64,000 nucleotides of DNA from contig NZ_CP031727.1 of assembly GCF_008806955.1 (NCBI RefSeq), forward strand, positions 620,001-684,000. The letters are read 5' to 3'. A program made the position numbers and the translations under genes. The notes beneath the pieces were generated by a model. It did not search any database and had not been told where the DNA came from. It saw nothing but the letters and a program-made list of their open reading frames with translations. The stretch comes from Cellvibrio sp. KY-YJ-3. GTDB lineage: Bacteria; Pseudomonadota; Gammaproteobacteria; Pseudomonadales; Cellvibrionaceae. Shown here piece by piece: positions 1-10,100 of the stretch. Each line of letters starts with the position of its first letter. Position 1 is the first letter of the stretch.

Positions 1-129
1 GTTTTTAGCGCGCACCAAACCCGCTTCCAACATGGCAAAACCAGCCGCCATCCACATCACGAGAGCACCGCATACTAAAAAGTAAAAGGTGTCCATCGCG
101 TATTGAAGATGAAAAATATTCTCTTCCAT
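1..129 (-). CDS. amtB: Ammonium transporter AmtB, N-terminal fragment
   Basis: This gene enters at position 129 and runs off the left edge, leaving 43 codons. The translation begins MEENIFHLQYAMDTFYF and continues through a membrane segment ending in GFAMLEAGLVRAKN, which is the conserved first transmembrane helix of Amt/MEP/Rh ammonium channels. AmtB conducts ammonia/ammonium across the inner membrane and is plugged by the GlnK trimer when nitrogen is plentiful. It lies 32 bp downstream of glnK on the same strand, the usual glnK-amtB operon, so it should share the sigma-54 type promoter upstream of glnK. Only the N-terminus is visible, so pore residues cannot be checked. Confidence 0.9.
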   Translation of the reverse strand, partial: MEENIFHLQYAMDTFYFLVCGALVMWMAAGFAMLEAGLVRAKN

Positions 130-161
130 TGGTTGTTCCCCGTTTCGTTTATTAAAGTGAA

Positions 162-500
<339 letters not shown>

Positions 501-959
501 TTACTGCACTCCTGAAAAAATCCCCGCACCGGAGGGTGCGGGCAACACCGGAAATACTGCCCAAGTAAAGATTTGCCGCTGCATGCGCCAAAGCAGCGCT
601 TACTCTTTGCCAAAACCCGCTTGGCCAGATTGGCGATCTCTACCCGCATCAACTGCTCGGGAAGGTTTTTTGCATAGAGCAGGCCAATTTCATAATTTCT
701 ATATAAAACAAATAGATAAGCTAATGTATTGATCCAGATTGCATAAAAAATCACATTCCCTCAAAACACCCGCACCAACTTGGAACAGTTGCGCAAATAA
801 CAAGCACCAATAAGTGACATAAATAGAAAAACAGAAACAATAGGGGAATTGGGCGACAGCATTCCATGCACGGCACTGCGTGATCGCCCTCAAAAAAGGT
901 ACACTGGCGCCCCGAAAATCGGGGTTTAATGGCGGCAGAACCGCCCAGCAGGAGAGGAT
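501..959. other. Intergenic region between glnK and ubiK
   Basis: No convincing gene lies in these 459 bases; open frames on either strand lack a ribosome binding site and family signature. The region holds the glnK sigma-54 promoter. It also has two GCACCA half-sites (772-777 and 804-809) that could be parts of NtrC sites but lack a clear paired half. The small hairpin CCCCG-AAAAT-CGGGG (910-924) lies in the probable ubiK leader. A TACACT followed by GGCGCC at 900-910 could be the ubiK -10 region. Confidence 0.5.
670..688 (-). promoter_or_regulatory. Sigma-54 type -24/-12 promoter of glnK-amtB
   Basis: Read on the minus strand, the sequence is TTGGCCTGCTCTATGCAAAA. GG at 685-684 and GC at 673-672 are separated by exactly 10 bases, with a TGGC-like -24 and an ATGCA -12 element. 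This matches the sigma-54 consensus spacing and fits known NtrC control of glnK-amtB. The predicted RNA start near 660 leaves a leader of about 160 nt. Confidence 0.7.
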
Positions 960-1184
960 ATGCTCAAAGATCTGGCGCAACGCCTGTTTGAAGAACTGCA
1001 ACAACAACTGCCTAACAACACAGCGAGCCTGCCCCAACGCGAACTGCATATCGCTTTGCAGGCGGCGTTGGCGCGCTTGGATTTGGTCACGCGCGAGGAA
1101 TTTGATGCACAAGCGGCTGTGCTCCTGCGCACACGGCAGAAATTGGAAGCGCTGGAGCAGCAATTGGCGCAATTGGAAAAGTAA
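960..1184 (+). CDS. ubiK: Ubiquinone biosynthesis accessory factor UbiK
   Basis: This 74-residue, highly charged, helical protein is of the BMFP/YqiC family. UbiK helps the UbiJ-containing aerobic ubiquinone complex and binds lipids through its helices. It has an N-terminal amphipathic segment (LAQRLFEELQQQL), then a heptad-rich C-terminal coiled coil (TRQKLEALEQQLAQLEK). The ATG is preceded by AGGAGAGG at ideal spacing. It is followed by comM about 110 bp away, with a separate promoter between them. Length and composition match the family well. Confidence 0.85.
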   Translation: MLKDLAQRLFEELQQQLPNNTASLPQRELHIALQAALARLDLVTREEFDAQAAVLLRTRQKLEALEQQLAQLEK

Positions 1185-1202
1185 AACTGTGGCCTGTGCC
1201 AA

Positions 1203-1232
1203 TTGTGCACAGCGCCGGGCTTGTTTTATAGT
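1203..1232 (+). promoter_or_regulatory. Probable sigma-70 promoter of comM
   Basis: TTGTGC (1203-1208) and TATAGT (1227-1232) are spaced by 18 bases, upstream of the comM ATG at 1293. The predicted start near 1239 would give a leader of about 54 nt. This rests on hexamer similarity only. Confidence 0.45.
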
Positions 1233-1292
1233 CGAACATCGAGCGTAACCAGCGCCCGGAGGATTCCCCCTCATTCATCACAAGGATTGTTT

Positions 1293-2801
1293 ATGTCTCT
1301 CGCCATAGTTCATTCACGCGCCAAATTAGGCATTCATGCCCCTCAGGTTACGGTGGAAGTCCATATTTCCAATGGTTTACCGGGCTTATCCATAGTTGGC
1401 CTGCCCGAAACAGCCGTGAAAGAAAGTAAAGACCGGGTGCGCAGCGCGATCATCAATAGCCACCTCGAATTCCCCGCCCAGCGGATTACCGTCAACCTTG
1501 CCCCTGCCGACCTGCCCAAAGAAGGTGGTCGCTACGATTTACCTATAGCCCTGGGAATACTGGCCGCCTCCGGACAAATTCCACTGGAAGCCCTGGAACA
1601 AAGCGAATTTTTGGGAGAGCTGGCGCTGTCCGGTGAATTGCGGCCGATAAGCGCCGCATTACCCGCAGCGTTGGCAGCAGGTGATGCGCAACGAAACCTG
1701 ATTATCAGTGGAACCAATGCCAACGAAGCCGCCTTCAGCAGTATTACGCGCGTTTTTGGTGCAGAAAACCTGTTGCAGGTTTGCGCCCACCTGCATGGGC
1801 GTGAACTTTTACCGCGCGCCGAAGCAATCCGCGACCAACAGGACAAGCTGCTGCATGCACTGGATATTCTGGATGTTAAAGGACAATCGCAAGCCAAGCG
1901 GGCATTGGAGATAGCCGCCAGCGGTGGTCATAACCTGTTGTTTTACGGCCCGCCGGGCACGGGTAAAACCATGCTCGCCAGCCGCTTGCCGGGAATTCTG
2001 CCGCGCTTGAATGAACGCGAGATGCTCGATGTCGCCGCAATTTATTCAGTTGCCTCCCAGAGCAAAGACTATCAATGGCAGCAGCGCCCCTTTCGCGCAC
2101 CGCACCATACCGCCTCCGCTATTGCGCTGGTAGGTGGTGGCTCCAATCCCAAACCGGGCGAGATTTCCCTCGCCCATGCCGGGGTATTATTTTTGGATGA
2201 GCTGCCCGAATTTTCGCGCCAAGTGTTGGAAGTGCTGCGCGAACCGCTGGAAAGCGGCGAGGTGCGCATCTCCCGCGCACGCAGTCAGGCCTGTTTTCCC
2301 GCGCGCTTCCAGCTGGTCGCGGCGATGAACCCCTGCCCCTGTGGCTACCACGGCAGCGATGCCAATCGCTGCCGCTGCACCCCGGATCAGGTAAAACGCT
2401 ATCGCGATAAGATCTCGGGGCCATTATTGGATCGTATCGACATGCATGTGCCGGTGCGCGCCCTGCGGCAGGGGGAATTGCAAACCAAAACCCTGGGCGA
2501 TGGCAGTGAGGCGATTCGCCAGCGGGTAGAGGCGGCGCGCAATCTGCAGTTGGCGCGTCAGGGCAAAGCCAACCACCAACTGAGTGCACCGGAACTGGAA
2601 ACTTACTGCGAGTTGACGCAAGCGGATAAGAACTTGCTGGAGCAGGCAATTGAAAAGCTGGGCTTGTCGACGCGGGCTTACCACCGGGTATTAAAACTGG
2701 CGCGCACCCTGGCGGACATGGCCGCGCGCGAACACTTAACTACGGTGGATATCAGTGAAGCGCTGAGCTATCGCACGTTGGATCGACAACTCAGCCAATA
2801 G
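1293..2801 (+). CDS. comM: ComM/YifB family AAA+ ATPase (branch-migration helicase)
   Basis: This 502-residue protein matches the length of E. coli YifB and Vibrio ComM. ComM is a hexameric helicase that promotes branch migration when incoming DNA recombines during natural transformation. An N-terminal Lon-like/ChlI domain (MSLAIVHSRAKLGIHAPQVTV onward) is followed by the Mg-chelatase-like AAA+ core. The core has Walker A GPPGTGKTML, Walker B VLFLDELPEF and a cysteine-rich insert (CPCGYHGSDANRCRC) typical of the family. The ATG at 1293 follows ACAAGGA at good spacing and matches the family N-terminus. An in-frame extension upstream to 1203 falls in the promoter and is not used. Confidence 0.93.
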   Translation: MSLAIVHSRAKLGIHAPQVTVEVHISNGLPGLSIVGLPETAVKESKDRVRSAIINSHLEFPAQRITVNLAPADLPKEGGRYDLPIALGILAASGQIPLEALEQSEFLGELALSGELRPISAALPAALAAGDAQRNLIISGTNANEAAFSSITRVFGAENLLQVCAHLHGRELLPRAEAIRDQQDKLLHALDILDVKGQSQAKRALEIAASGGHNLLFYGPPGTGKTMLASRLPGILPRLNEREMLDVAAIYSVASQSKDYQWQQRPFRAPHHTASAIALVGGGSNPKPGEISLAHAGVLFLDELPEFSRQVLEVLREPLESGEVRISRARSQACFPARFQLVAAMNPCPCGYHGSDANRCRCTPDQVKRYRDKISGPLLDRIDMHVPVRALRQGELQTKTLGDGSEAIRQRVEAARNLQLARQGKANHQLSAPELETYCELTQADKNLLEQAIEKLGLSTRAYHRVLKLARTLADMAAREHLTTVDISEALSYRTLDRQLSQ

Positions 2802-2828
2802 CCAACTCACCTATAACCGGGCGCCCTG

Positions 2829-4544
2829 TCAGTTCAATTTAGATTGATGGGGCACGCTGGTTTCCTGCAGCCATGCCAGCATTTCAGCGTAGGATTTGGA
2901 CTCAGCGATGTAACGCCCCTGCATCAAATTGCAGCCCATCTCTTTCAGCCAATCTTTCTGCTCTTTGGTTTCCACCCCTTCTGCTACTACCAATTTACCC
3001 AGGTTGTGCGCCAGACTTATCATCGCCGACACCAGCCGTTTATCGGTATGGCTGCGGTTTAGCTCCTGCAAAAACCCCAGATCAATTTTGACGGTGCTGA
3101 TTGGTAAACGCTGTAAATGCAGCAGTGATGAATTGCCCGCACCAAAATTATCGAGCAGGAAGTTGATGCCAAAAAACGACAGCGGGCGCATGCACAGCGA
3201 TACCAAATCGATATTGTCGGCAAACACTGTCTCGGTAATTTCAAATTCGATATCGCCCGGTTGGATATCGTTATCCGCAAAAATCCGCGCGACTTCGTGC
3301 ACCAGATTCTCGTCTTTGAATTGGCGCATCGACAAATGGATTGACATCATCAACTGCTCATCCCAAAAACCCTGCAGTAATTTGATGTCGTGACAGGCCT
3401 GGCGCAACACCCAATAGCCAATCGCAGTAATCACACCCGTCTCTTCGGCGGTGGCGATAAACTCGCTGGGGTTGAGTAGCCCTACGCCCGGTTTATCCCA
3501 GCGCAATTGGGCTTCGATGGCAACAACTTTGCCGGTTGCCATATCGATACGCGGGCTGTAGTGCAGGACAAATTGTTGGTAGCGCAAGGCCGCACGCAGA
3601 TCCGCCTCTTGACGCAGCTGGCGGCGCACATCCTGATTCATCATTTCCGTAAAGAAGCGGTAGTTGCTGCCCGACACTTGCTTGGCTTTGTACATTGCCA
3701 TATCAGCGTGTTTGAGCAGCGCATCCGCATCGCGCCCTGCTTCGGGGTAAATGGCGATGCCAATACTGCAGCCCACCACCACTTCGTGACCGTTGATATC
3801 GGCCGGCTGTTGAATGGAATCAATCACTTTTTGCGCGATATGGGCTACATCGGTGCTGTTGGCGATATTTTGCAGCAGCAGGGTAAACTCATCGCCGCCC
3901 ATGCGCGCCACCGAATCGCTGCGGCGCAAGCAGGAATTCAACCGCTCGGCGCAGATGCGGATGATGGCATCGCCCGCGTCGTGGCCAAAGTTGTCATTGA
4001 CTTGTTTGAAACCGTTGAGGTCGATAAACATCAGGGTAAAACTGGTGTGGTCGCGCTCGGCCAAATGCACTGCGTGCTCCAGACGATCGCGAAACAAAAT
4101 ACGGTTGGGAATATCGGTCAGGGAGTCGTAGTGGGCGAGACGGGTGAGATGCTGCTCGGTTTGTTTGCGCTCGATGGCATAGCGCAGCGCGCGCTCCAGC
4201 AGCAGGTGATCGATTTGGCCTTTGATTAAATAGTCGGCGGCACCGGCGCGAATCGCCTCGCGATCCACCTCGGTTTCCATTTCATCGGTCATGACCACTA
4301 TCGGGGTTTGGCAGGCTTGGAGCCGTGCGGCGTTGAGCAAATCGCGCGCACTTTCCGCACCCCAGTAGTAGTCCAGCAACACCACATCGAACTCTTGCGA
4401 CAGAATTTTAGGCAGTGCGGCGTCCAGTTGATTACACCACACCAGCTCGTAATTGACTTGCCGGATATGGGATAAAATTTCGGCGATGAGCAGGTATTCA
4501 CCCTGTTCACGGTCGACAAATAGAATTTTTACTTTGTTGCTCAT
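2829..4544 (-). CDS. Response regulator with GGDEF and degenerate EAL domains
   Basis: This 571-residue protein starts at the ATG after GGGATGGAG. It has a receiver domain at residues 1-120 with phosphoacceptor Asp58 and Lys108. A GGDEF domain follows, with intact GGDEF at 216-220 and an RRSD inhibitory site five residues before it, so diguanylate cyclase activity with product feedback is plausible. The EAL domain has EAQ at 344-346 in place of EAL, IHLS in place of the usual NLS metal-ligand motif, and LDNFG in place of DDFG. EITE and VVAEGVET are kept. Several metal ligands are therefore changed, and phosphodiesterase activity is doubtful. No histidine kinase lies beside it; it is convergent with comM and divergent from rep. 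Confidence 0.88.
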   Translation of the reverse strand: MSNKVKILFVDREQGEYLLIAEILSHIRQVNYELVWCNQLDAALPKILSQEFDVVLLDYYWGAESARDLLNAARLQACQTPIVVMTDEMETEVDREAIRAGAADYLIKGQIDHLLLERALRYAIERKQTEQHLTRLAHYDSLTDIPNRILFRDRLEHAVHLAERDHTSFTLMFIDLNGFKQVNDNFGHDAGDAIIRICAERLNSCLRRSDSVARMGGDEFTLLLQNIANSTDVAHIAQKVIDSIQQPADINGHEVVVGCSIGIAIYPEAGRDADALLKHADMAMYKAKQVSGSNYRFFTEMMNQDVRRQLRQEADLRAALRYQQFVLHYSPRIDMATGKVVAIEAQLRWDKPGVGLLNPSEFIATAEETGVITAIGYWVLRQACHDIKLLQGFWDEQLMMSIHLSMRQFKDENLVHEVARIFADNDIQPGDIEFEITETVFADNIDLVSLCMRPLSFFGINFLLDNFGAGNSSLLHLQRLPISTVKIDLGFLQELNRSHTDKRLVSAMISLAHNLGKLVVAEGVETKEQKDWLKEMGCNLMQGRYIAESKSYAEMLAWLQETSVPHQSKLN

Positions 4545-4714
4545 GGAACTCCATCCCTCACACAACTTGCTTCACGCTTGAACCAATTGGCTCAATGGTA
4601 ACAGCGCACCCAGGCAAACTAAACGGCTTGCCTATAACAAAAAAACACTCAAATCACGCTAAATCACTAATGCAGTTATAGCGATTAGCCATACTTCAAA
4701 CCCGTGCAATCTGC

Positions 4715-4743
4715 ATTACAACCGGGGGGTAGCTTGCTAGAAT
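4715..4743 (+). promoter_or_regulatory. Probable sigma-70 promoter of rep
   Basis: ATTACA (4715-4720) and TAGAAT (4738-4743) are separated by 17 bases, and GCACCCC follows the -10 directly. The upstream in-frame ATG at 4742 lies inside the -10 box. This argues that translation starts at the downstream GTG. Confidence 0.5.
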
Positions 4744-4771
4744 GCACCCCCATTTGACCCAGGCATTACCC

Positions 4772-6793
4772 GTGACCCAACTCAACCCGCGCCAAAAAGA
4801 AGCCGTGCTCTACATCGATGGCCCCTGTCTGGTTCTGGCGGGGGCGGGCAGTGGCAAAACCAGCGTAATTACCCGCAAAATCGCCTATTTGATTGAACAG
4901 TGCGATATACCCGCACGTCATATCGCCGCCCTGACGTTTACCAACAAGGCCGCGCGCGAGATGAAAGAGCGCGCCAGCAAATTGGTCAAAGGCAGCGCCT
5001 CGCGCGGTTTGACCGTATCGACCTTCCACAACCTCGGCCTGAATATCATTCGCCGCGAACACAAAAGCCTCGGGTTTAAACCCGGTTTTTCCATCTTCGA
5101 CTCCGAAGATGCGCGCTCCCTGCTCAAAGATTTAATGATGAAAGATGGCGATTTGGACAGCGACCATCTGGACTTGGTACAGCACCAGATCTCCAATTGG
5201 AAAAACGACCTTGTCATTCCCGCGCTCGCCTTGAGCATGGCGCAGAGCCCCGGCGAGCAGGCCATCGCGCTGATTTACCAGCGCTACAACCAAGCCCTGC
5301 GCGCCTATAACGCCGTGGACTTTGATGATTTGATCCTTATCCCGGTGGAATTGTTCCAGACCAATGCCGAGGTGCTCGCGCGCTGGCAGCGTAAAATCCG
5401 CTACCTGTTGGTGGATGAATATCAAGATACCAACTCCAGCCAATACCTCTTAGTGCAGTTGATTGTGGGCAATCGCGGCGCGCTCACGGTGGTGGGCGAC
5501 GACGACCAGTCCATCTACGCCTGGCGCGGTGCGCGCCCGGAAAACATGTCACTGTTAAAGCAGGACTACCCCAGCCTGCGGGTGATCAAACTGGAACAGA
5601 ACTATCGCTCCACCAGCCGCATCCTGCGGGTGGCCAACCATTTAATCGCCAACAACCCCCATGAATTTGACAAGGCGCTGTGGAGTGAAATGGGCTTGGG
5701 CGATCCGATCCGCGTGCTGCGCTGTAAAAACGAGGACGCCGAGTCCGAGCGCGTCGCCACCGAAATCCTTACCCAGCGCATGCGCAACCAGTACAAGTAC
5801 CGCGATTTTGCGGTGCTCTATCGCGGCAACCATCAGGCGCGCCTGCTGGAGATGAAACTACAACAGCATCAGATTCCCTACAAAATCAGCGGCGGCTCCT
5901 CGTTTTTTGCCAAAACCGAAATCAAGGACGTAATGGCCTATTTGCGCCTGATTGTTAACCCTGATGACGACAACGCCTTTTTGCGCATTATCAACACCCC
6001 GCGCCGCCAGATCGGCACCAGCACCCTGGAGGCGCTGGGTGGTTACGCCGGCGAACGCAACATCAGTTTATTTGCCGCGCTCGATGAGCTTGGCCTACAA
6101 AGTCGCATTCCCGAGAAAAATCTGGAGCGATTACAGCGATTTGCGCACTGGATCAAACAAGTGACCCGCAATTGCGGCGGCGACAGGCCAGTGGATGCTA
6201 TCCGCGAGATGCTTAACGATATTGATTACGAAGGCTGGCTGCACCAAAACTCGGCAAGTAGCAAAGCCGCCGAGAAGCGCATGGAGAACGTGTTTTATCT
6301 GGTTGAATCGCTGCAAAAAACCATCGACAAAAATAGCAGCGATGACGACGACGGCGAGGAGTCACGTATTGAAGATGCCGTCGCCAAACTGGTATTACGC
6401 GACATGATGGAACGACAGGAAGAGGAAGACCTGAGCGATCAGGTACAGCTCATGACCTTGCACGCCTCCAAAGGGCTGGAGTTCCCCCATGTATTTATGG
6501 TGGGTATGGAAGAGGAATTGCTGCCCCATCGCAATAGCATTGAAGACAATAACATTGAAGAAGAACGCCGCCTGACCTATGTGGGCATCACCCGCGCCCA
6601 GCGCACCCTGACCATGACCCTCGCCGGCAAACGCAAACAGTTTGGCGAGATGAGCGAAACCACCCCCAGCCGGTTTCTGGATGAGCTGCCAGTAGAGGAT
6701 GTGGAGTGGGAAGGTTTTGGCGAACAGAGCCCGGAGAAGAATCTGGCCAAAGGCGAGGAGACCCTGGCGAACCTGCTCAATCTATTCGATTAG
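4772..6793 (+). CDS. rep: ATP-dependent DNA helicase Rep
   Basis: This is a UvrD/Rep-family superfamily 1A 3'-5' helicase that clears protein roadblocks ahead of replication forks. The chosen GTG start gives 673 residues, the same length as E. coli Rep, and the N-terminus TQLNPRQKEAV aligns with its LNPGQQQAV. Walker A is AGAGSGKTSVI, motif II is DEYQDTN, motif III is GDDDQSIYAWRGA, and later motifs include NYRSTSRIL, LMTLHASKGLEF and VGITRAQRTL. An ATG at 4742 would add ten residues but sits in the likely -10 box. AGG precedes the GTG by about nine bases. Confidence 0.93.
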   Translation: MTQLNPRQKEAVLYIDGPCLVLAGAGSGKTSVITRKIAYLIEQCDIPARHIAALTFTNKAAREMKERASKLVKGSASRGLTVSTFHNLGLNIIRREHKSLGFKPGFSIFDSEDARSLLKDLMMKDGDLDSDHLDLVQHQISNWKNDLVIPALALSMAQSPGEQAIALIYQRYNQALRAYNAVDFDDLILIPVELFQTNAEVLARWQRKIRYLLVDEYQDTNSSQYLLVQLIVGNRGALTVVGDDDQSIYAWRGARPENMSLLKQDYPSLRVIKLEQNYRSTSRILRVANHLIANNPHEFDKALWSEMGLGDPIRVLRCKNEDAESERVATEILTQRMRNQYKYRDFAVLYRGNHQARLLEMKLQQHQIPYKISGGSSFFAKTEIKDVMAYLRLIVNPDDDNAFLRIINTPRRQIGTSTLEALGGYAGERNISLFAALDELGLQSRIPEKNLERLQRFAHWIKQVTRNCGGDRPVDAIREMLNDIDYEGWLHQNSASSKAAEKRMENVFYLVESLQKTIDKNSSDDDDGEESRIEDAVAKLVLRDMMERQEEEDLSDQVQLMTLHASKGLEFPHVFMVGMEEELLPHRNSIEDNNIEEERRLTYVGITRAQRTLTMTLAGKRKQFGEMSETTPSRFLDELPVEDVEWEGFGEQSPEKNLAKGEETLANLLNLFD

Positions 6794-6820
6794 CCTGCCC
6801 CACCAGCACTTTTCACCGCA

Positions 6821-6847
6821 CCAGTTTGCCACCTCTGCGCAAACTGG
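6821..6847. repeat. Inverted repeat copy 1 (possible operator)
   Basis: Arms CCAGTTTGC (6821-6829) and GCAAACTGG (6839-6847) are perfect over 9 bases around a 9-base centre. The same arm core recurs about 165 bp downstream. No T-run follows, so a terminator is unlikely. Confidence 0.6.
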
Positions 6848-6989
6848 CATCTGCAACAGTCGCATTTTATTAGTCATCGCTCCGACAGGTTTAGCCTCAC
6901 AACCCCAGCCTCGCCCGGACAACAGCCCCCAATTTACACCCGCCGCAATAGCTCACCCCGCTATACCCGCCTTGGATTTTCAAAATAGT

Positions 6990-7020
6990 CACCAGTTTGC
7001 GCTGCCTGATCAAACTGGTG
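6990..7020. repeat. Inverted repeat copy 2 (possible operator)
   Basis: Arms CACCAGTTTG (6990-6999) and CAAACTGGTG (7011-7020) are perfect over 10 bases around an 11-base centre. They share the core CCAGTTTG/CAAACTGG with copy 1 and lie 114 bp before the receptor ATG. This is a plausible dimeric regulator site. Confidence 0.6.
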
Positions 7021-7133
7021 CGACGGCATCGCCAGATAAGCCGAGCATGGCGCCCATGTCCTCGTTCCATTGAGCGGCATCCATCGCAGTACTTAATTCA
7101 GAAGCACCTAATAATGAAAACGAGAGGTTAGCT

Positions 7134-10100
7134 ATGCTCCCCCACAACCCTAAACAAGGTCATTACGCTTTCAACGCAGCTCCAGTCTTTCATCGCTCCC
7201 TGTTAGCCCTGTGCATCATGGCGCTGACTGCCCCTGTTCTGGCACAGACAGGCGACAACGGCAGCCTGGAAGAAGTAGTTGTCACCGGTGTGCGCGCCAA
7301 TTTGCAAAACGCGCAAGATATCAAACGCAACGCCAACACCGTGGTGGATTCCATCTCCGCCGACGACATAGGCTCCTTACCCGACCGCAGTGTGCTCGAA
7401 GCCATGCAGCGCATCCCCGGTGTGTCCATTGAGCGCTTTGCCTCAGCCAACGACCCGGACCATTTCAGTGTGGAAGGTTCAGCGGCGGTCATTCGCGGTA
7501 TGAACGCCACCCGCTCGGAATTCAACGGCCGCGATTCCTTCACCGCCAATTCCGGTCGCGGGTTGAGTTTTCAGGATGTACCACCCGAATTGATGGGTGG
7601 AGTGGATATCTACAAAAACCAGACTGCTGACATGATCGAAGGCGGCATTGGCGGCACCGTCAGCCTACGCACCCGCAAGCCGTTTGATTCCAATTCCCGG
7701 CAAATCGCCGTCTCTGCCGACTACTCCTATGGCGACATGGCAGAAGAATGGACACCCACCGTTTCCGCCCTCTACAGCGACCGCTGGGAAACGGCGGCGG
7801 GCGAATTTGGTGTGTTATTCAATGTTGCCGATTCATCACTCACCGGCATGTCCAACGGTATCCAGAGCGATGCCTATGTGAAATACGATGCAGCGGTATT
7901 GCCCGGCGCCGAGCGCTTTGTGGGTGAAGACGGCAAAGGCACCGTGTGGATGCCTAACGGCTCCAACGCCTTAATGAAAACTGACGAGCGCGATCGTCAG
8001 GGTTTCGCCACTGCCATTCAATGGGGCAACAACGACGACACACTGCTTAGTACTTTTCAATTTATGCGTTCAGACGCTCAACTGAACTGGACCGAATACG
8101 CTATCAAATACCAAGGTGGCTACTACGATGAAGGCGCCAAACAAGATATCCGCCGCACTCGCCCGCTTGAAGGAACCGAGTTCGAATTCGACAATGACGG
8201 TATTTTCCTCGGTGGCACTCTGGTGGATTCCGATGGCTGGCGCGCCGCTGACGGCAACACCAATCGCATCCCGCGCGCCTGGGGCGATGACCCGGTCAAT
8301 ATCCCGCAGTGGGGTCACTTCTTCTCCACCGATACCCGCTTTAAAAGCACACGTACACTGGTGGACGATTATGCGTTCAATCTGAAATTCACTCCCAACG
8401 ACAACTGGGAATACAGCCTCGACTTGCAATATATCGACGCCACTACTGAAGATGATGACGTCACTGTGATGATGGCGACCCACGCCATGCAGGATTACGA
8501 CACCCGTGGCAGCACCCCGTCGCTGACCCTGATCGAACCCTGGAACGGCTACCGCACCAACAACCCGGACATTTATGCCAGCGGCTTCCCAGGCTTCTCG
8601 GATGATCCAGCGGGCGACAGCAACTACTTCCAGGACCCAACCTCCTACCTCTGGCAATCGGCGATGGACCACTACGAGCGCTCCGAAGGTGACTCGCTGG
8701 CGAGCCGTATCGATATCAAACACACCCTCGATGACAGCTTCATCACCGCACTGAGCGGTGGTCTGCGCGTGGCCGAACGCGAGCAAACCGTGCGCTACAG
8801 CGTCTACAACTGGGGCGGACTGGGTCCGCGCTGGCAATCAGATATCTACTGGGCCGACCTGGAAAAAGTATCAGGTCAGGAATACACCCTGGTAGATTGG
8901 AGCGACTTCCACCGCGGTGGCGTAGTGACTATTCCCGGCAACGGCATGCTGCACGCATCGCCATCTCTGGTGAAGGATGTCATCAAAGGGCGCGAGCTGC
9001 TGGCTGATGCCGGTTCATTTGTGCCCGCCAATAAGCGCGCTGGCACCACCGACTACTTCACTCCGTCGGAAATCTTTGTCACCAAAGAAACCAACGAAGC
9101 AGCCTATGTGAAAGTGGATTTTGGTTCCGACGATTACGCAATGCGTTTCAGCGGTAACCTCGGTCTGCGTTATGTACGCCTGGAGCGCGATGCCCAAGGC
9201 TCGGTGCAATACCCGGATTTGGTACCGGATTTCGCCGCACCTGCAGATATGAGCCTACCGTTGACTGCCGCCTCAGTAGAGGCCTGGGCAACCCAAGCCA
9301 GCCAGGCACTTTATGACCAAGGTGGGTACGCCGACTTGGCCGCTGCACGCACTGCGCTGATGGCAATGGATTCATCGCGCTGGGCAAGCGATCCGAACAA
9401 CTTCCTGAGCAATGACGAGCGCGGTTTTGCCAACAACGCCTTTAGCGTACAAAACGCCATCGCCGACTATTCCACTACCCTGCCCAGCTTCAACCTGAAA
9501 GTGGAGTTGACCGATGATTTGATCTCCCGCTTTGCGGTCGCCAAAGCCATCGCCCTGCCGGATATGGAAGCGGTAAAAAGTCAGGCGAACCTGAGCCAGA
9601 TCGGCTTGAACATCGAGCAACCGGAGCAGGATCCTAACAACCCATCTGCCGGTGGCGGAATTTTAGGTGCAGAAGTGGCAGGCTGGCGCGGAAGCTCAGG
9701 CAATCCTGGCCTCAAGCCAATGGAATCTACCCAGTTTGACGCATCGCTTGAGTGGTATTTCGCCAATGTTGGCTCGCTCACCACTACCCTGTTCTATAAG
9801 GATCTGACCAACTTCTTTGTCTATGGCACCTTCGCGCGGGACTTCACCAACCCGGTATCTGGTGTAACCCAGACCGTGGAAGTAGAAGGTACGCGCAATG
9901 GTGGCGATGGCACCATGCAGGGCTTTGAAATTGCTTATCAACAGTTTTACGACATGCTGCCCGCCCCTTGGGACGGTTTAGGTTTGCAGATGAACTACAC
10001 CTATATCGATGCCAGCGGTGTACCCAATGGTGGCGATGGTAGCGCCGATGGTTTTGCTGGCACGGCCAACGATACCGGTGCGCGCGTCGACTTCGATAAG

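Larger units (their letters stand above)
6794..7133. other. Intergenic region upstream of the TonB receptor gene
   Basis: These 340 bases carry no supported gene. The notable content is two copies of an inverted repeat built on the arm CCAGTTTG, listed separately. No clear T-rich terminator for rep was found. The only ribosome binding site is the GAGGTTAGCT just before the receptor ATG. Confidence 0.6.

Noticed and set aside
699-1274. A 191-codon minus-strand frame across ubiK
   Set aside because: It overlaps ubiK and promoter regions, is rich in Gln, Arg and Cys, and has no recognisable domain.
3507-4229. A 240-codon plus-strand frame opposite the GGDEF-EAL gene
   Set aside because: Antisense shadow; low-complexity His/Gly/Val composition and no start signal.
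8070-8837. A 255-codon open frame opposite the TonB receptor gene
   Set aside because: Antisense shadow of the receptor gene with no family motif or start signal.
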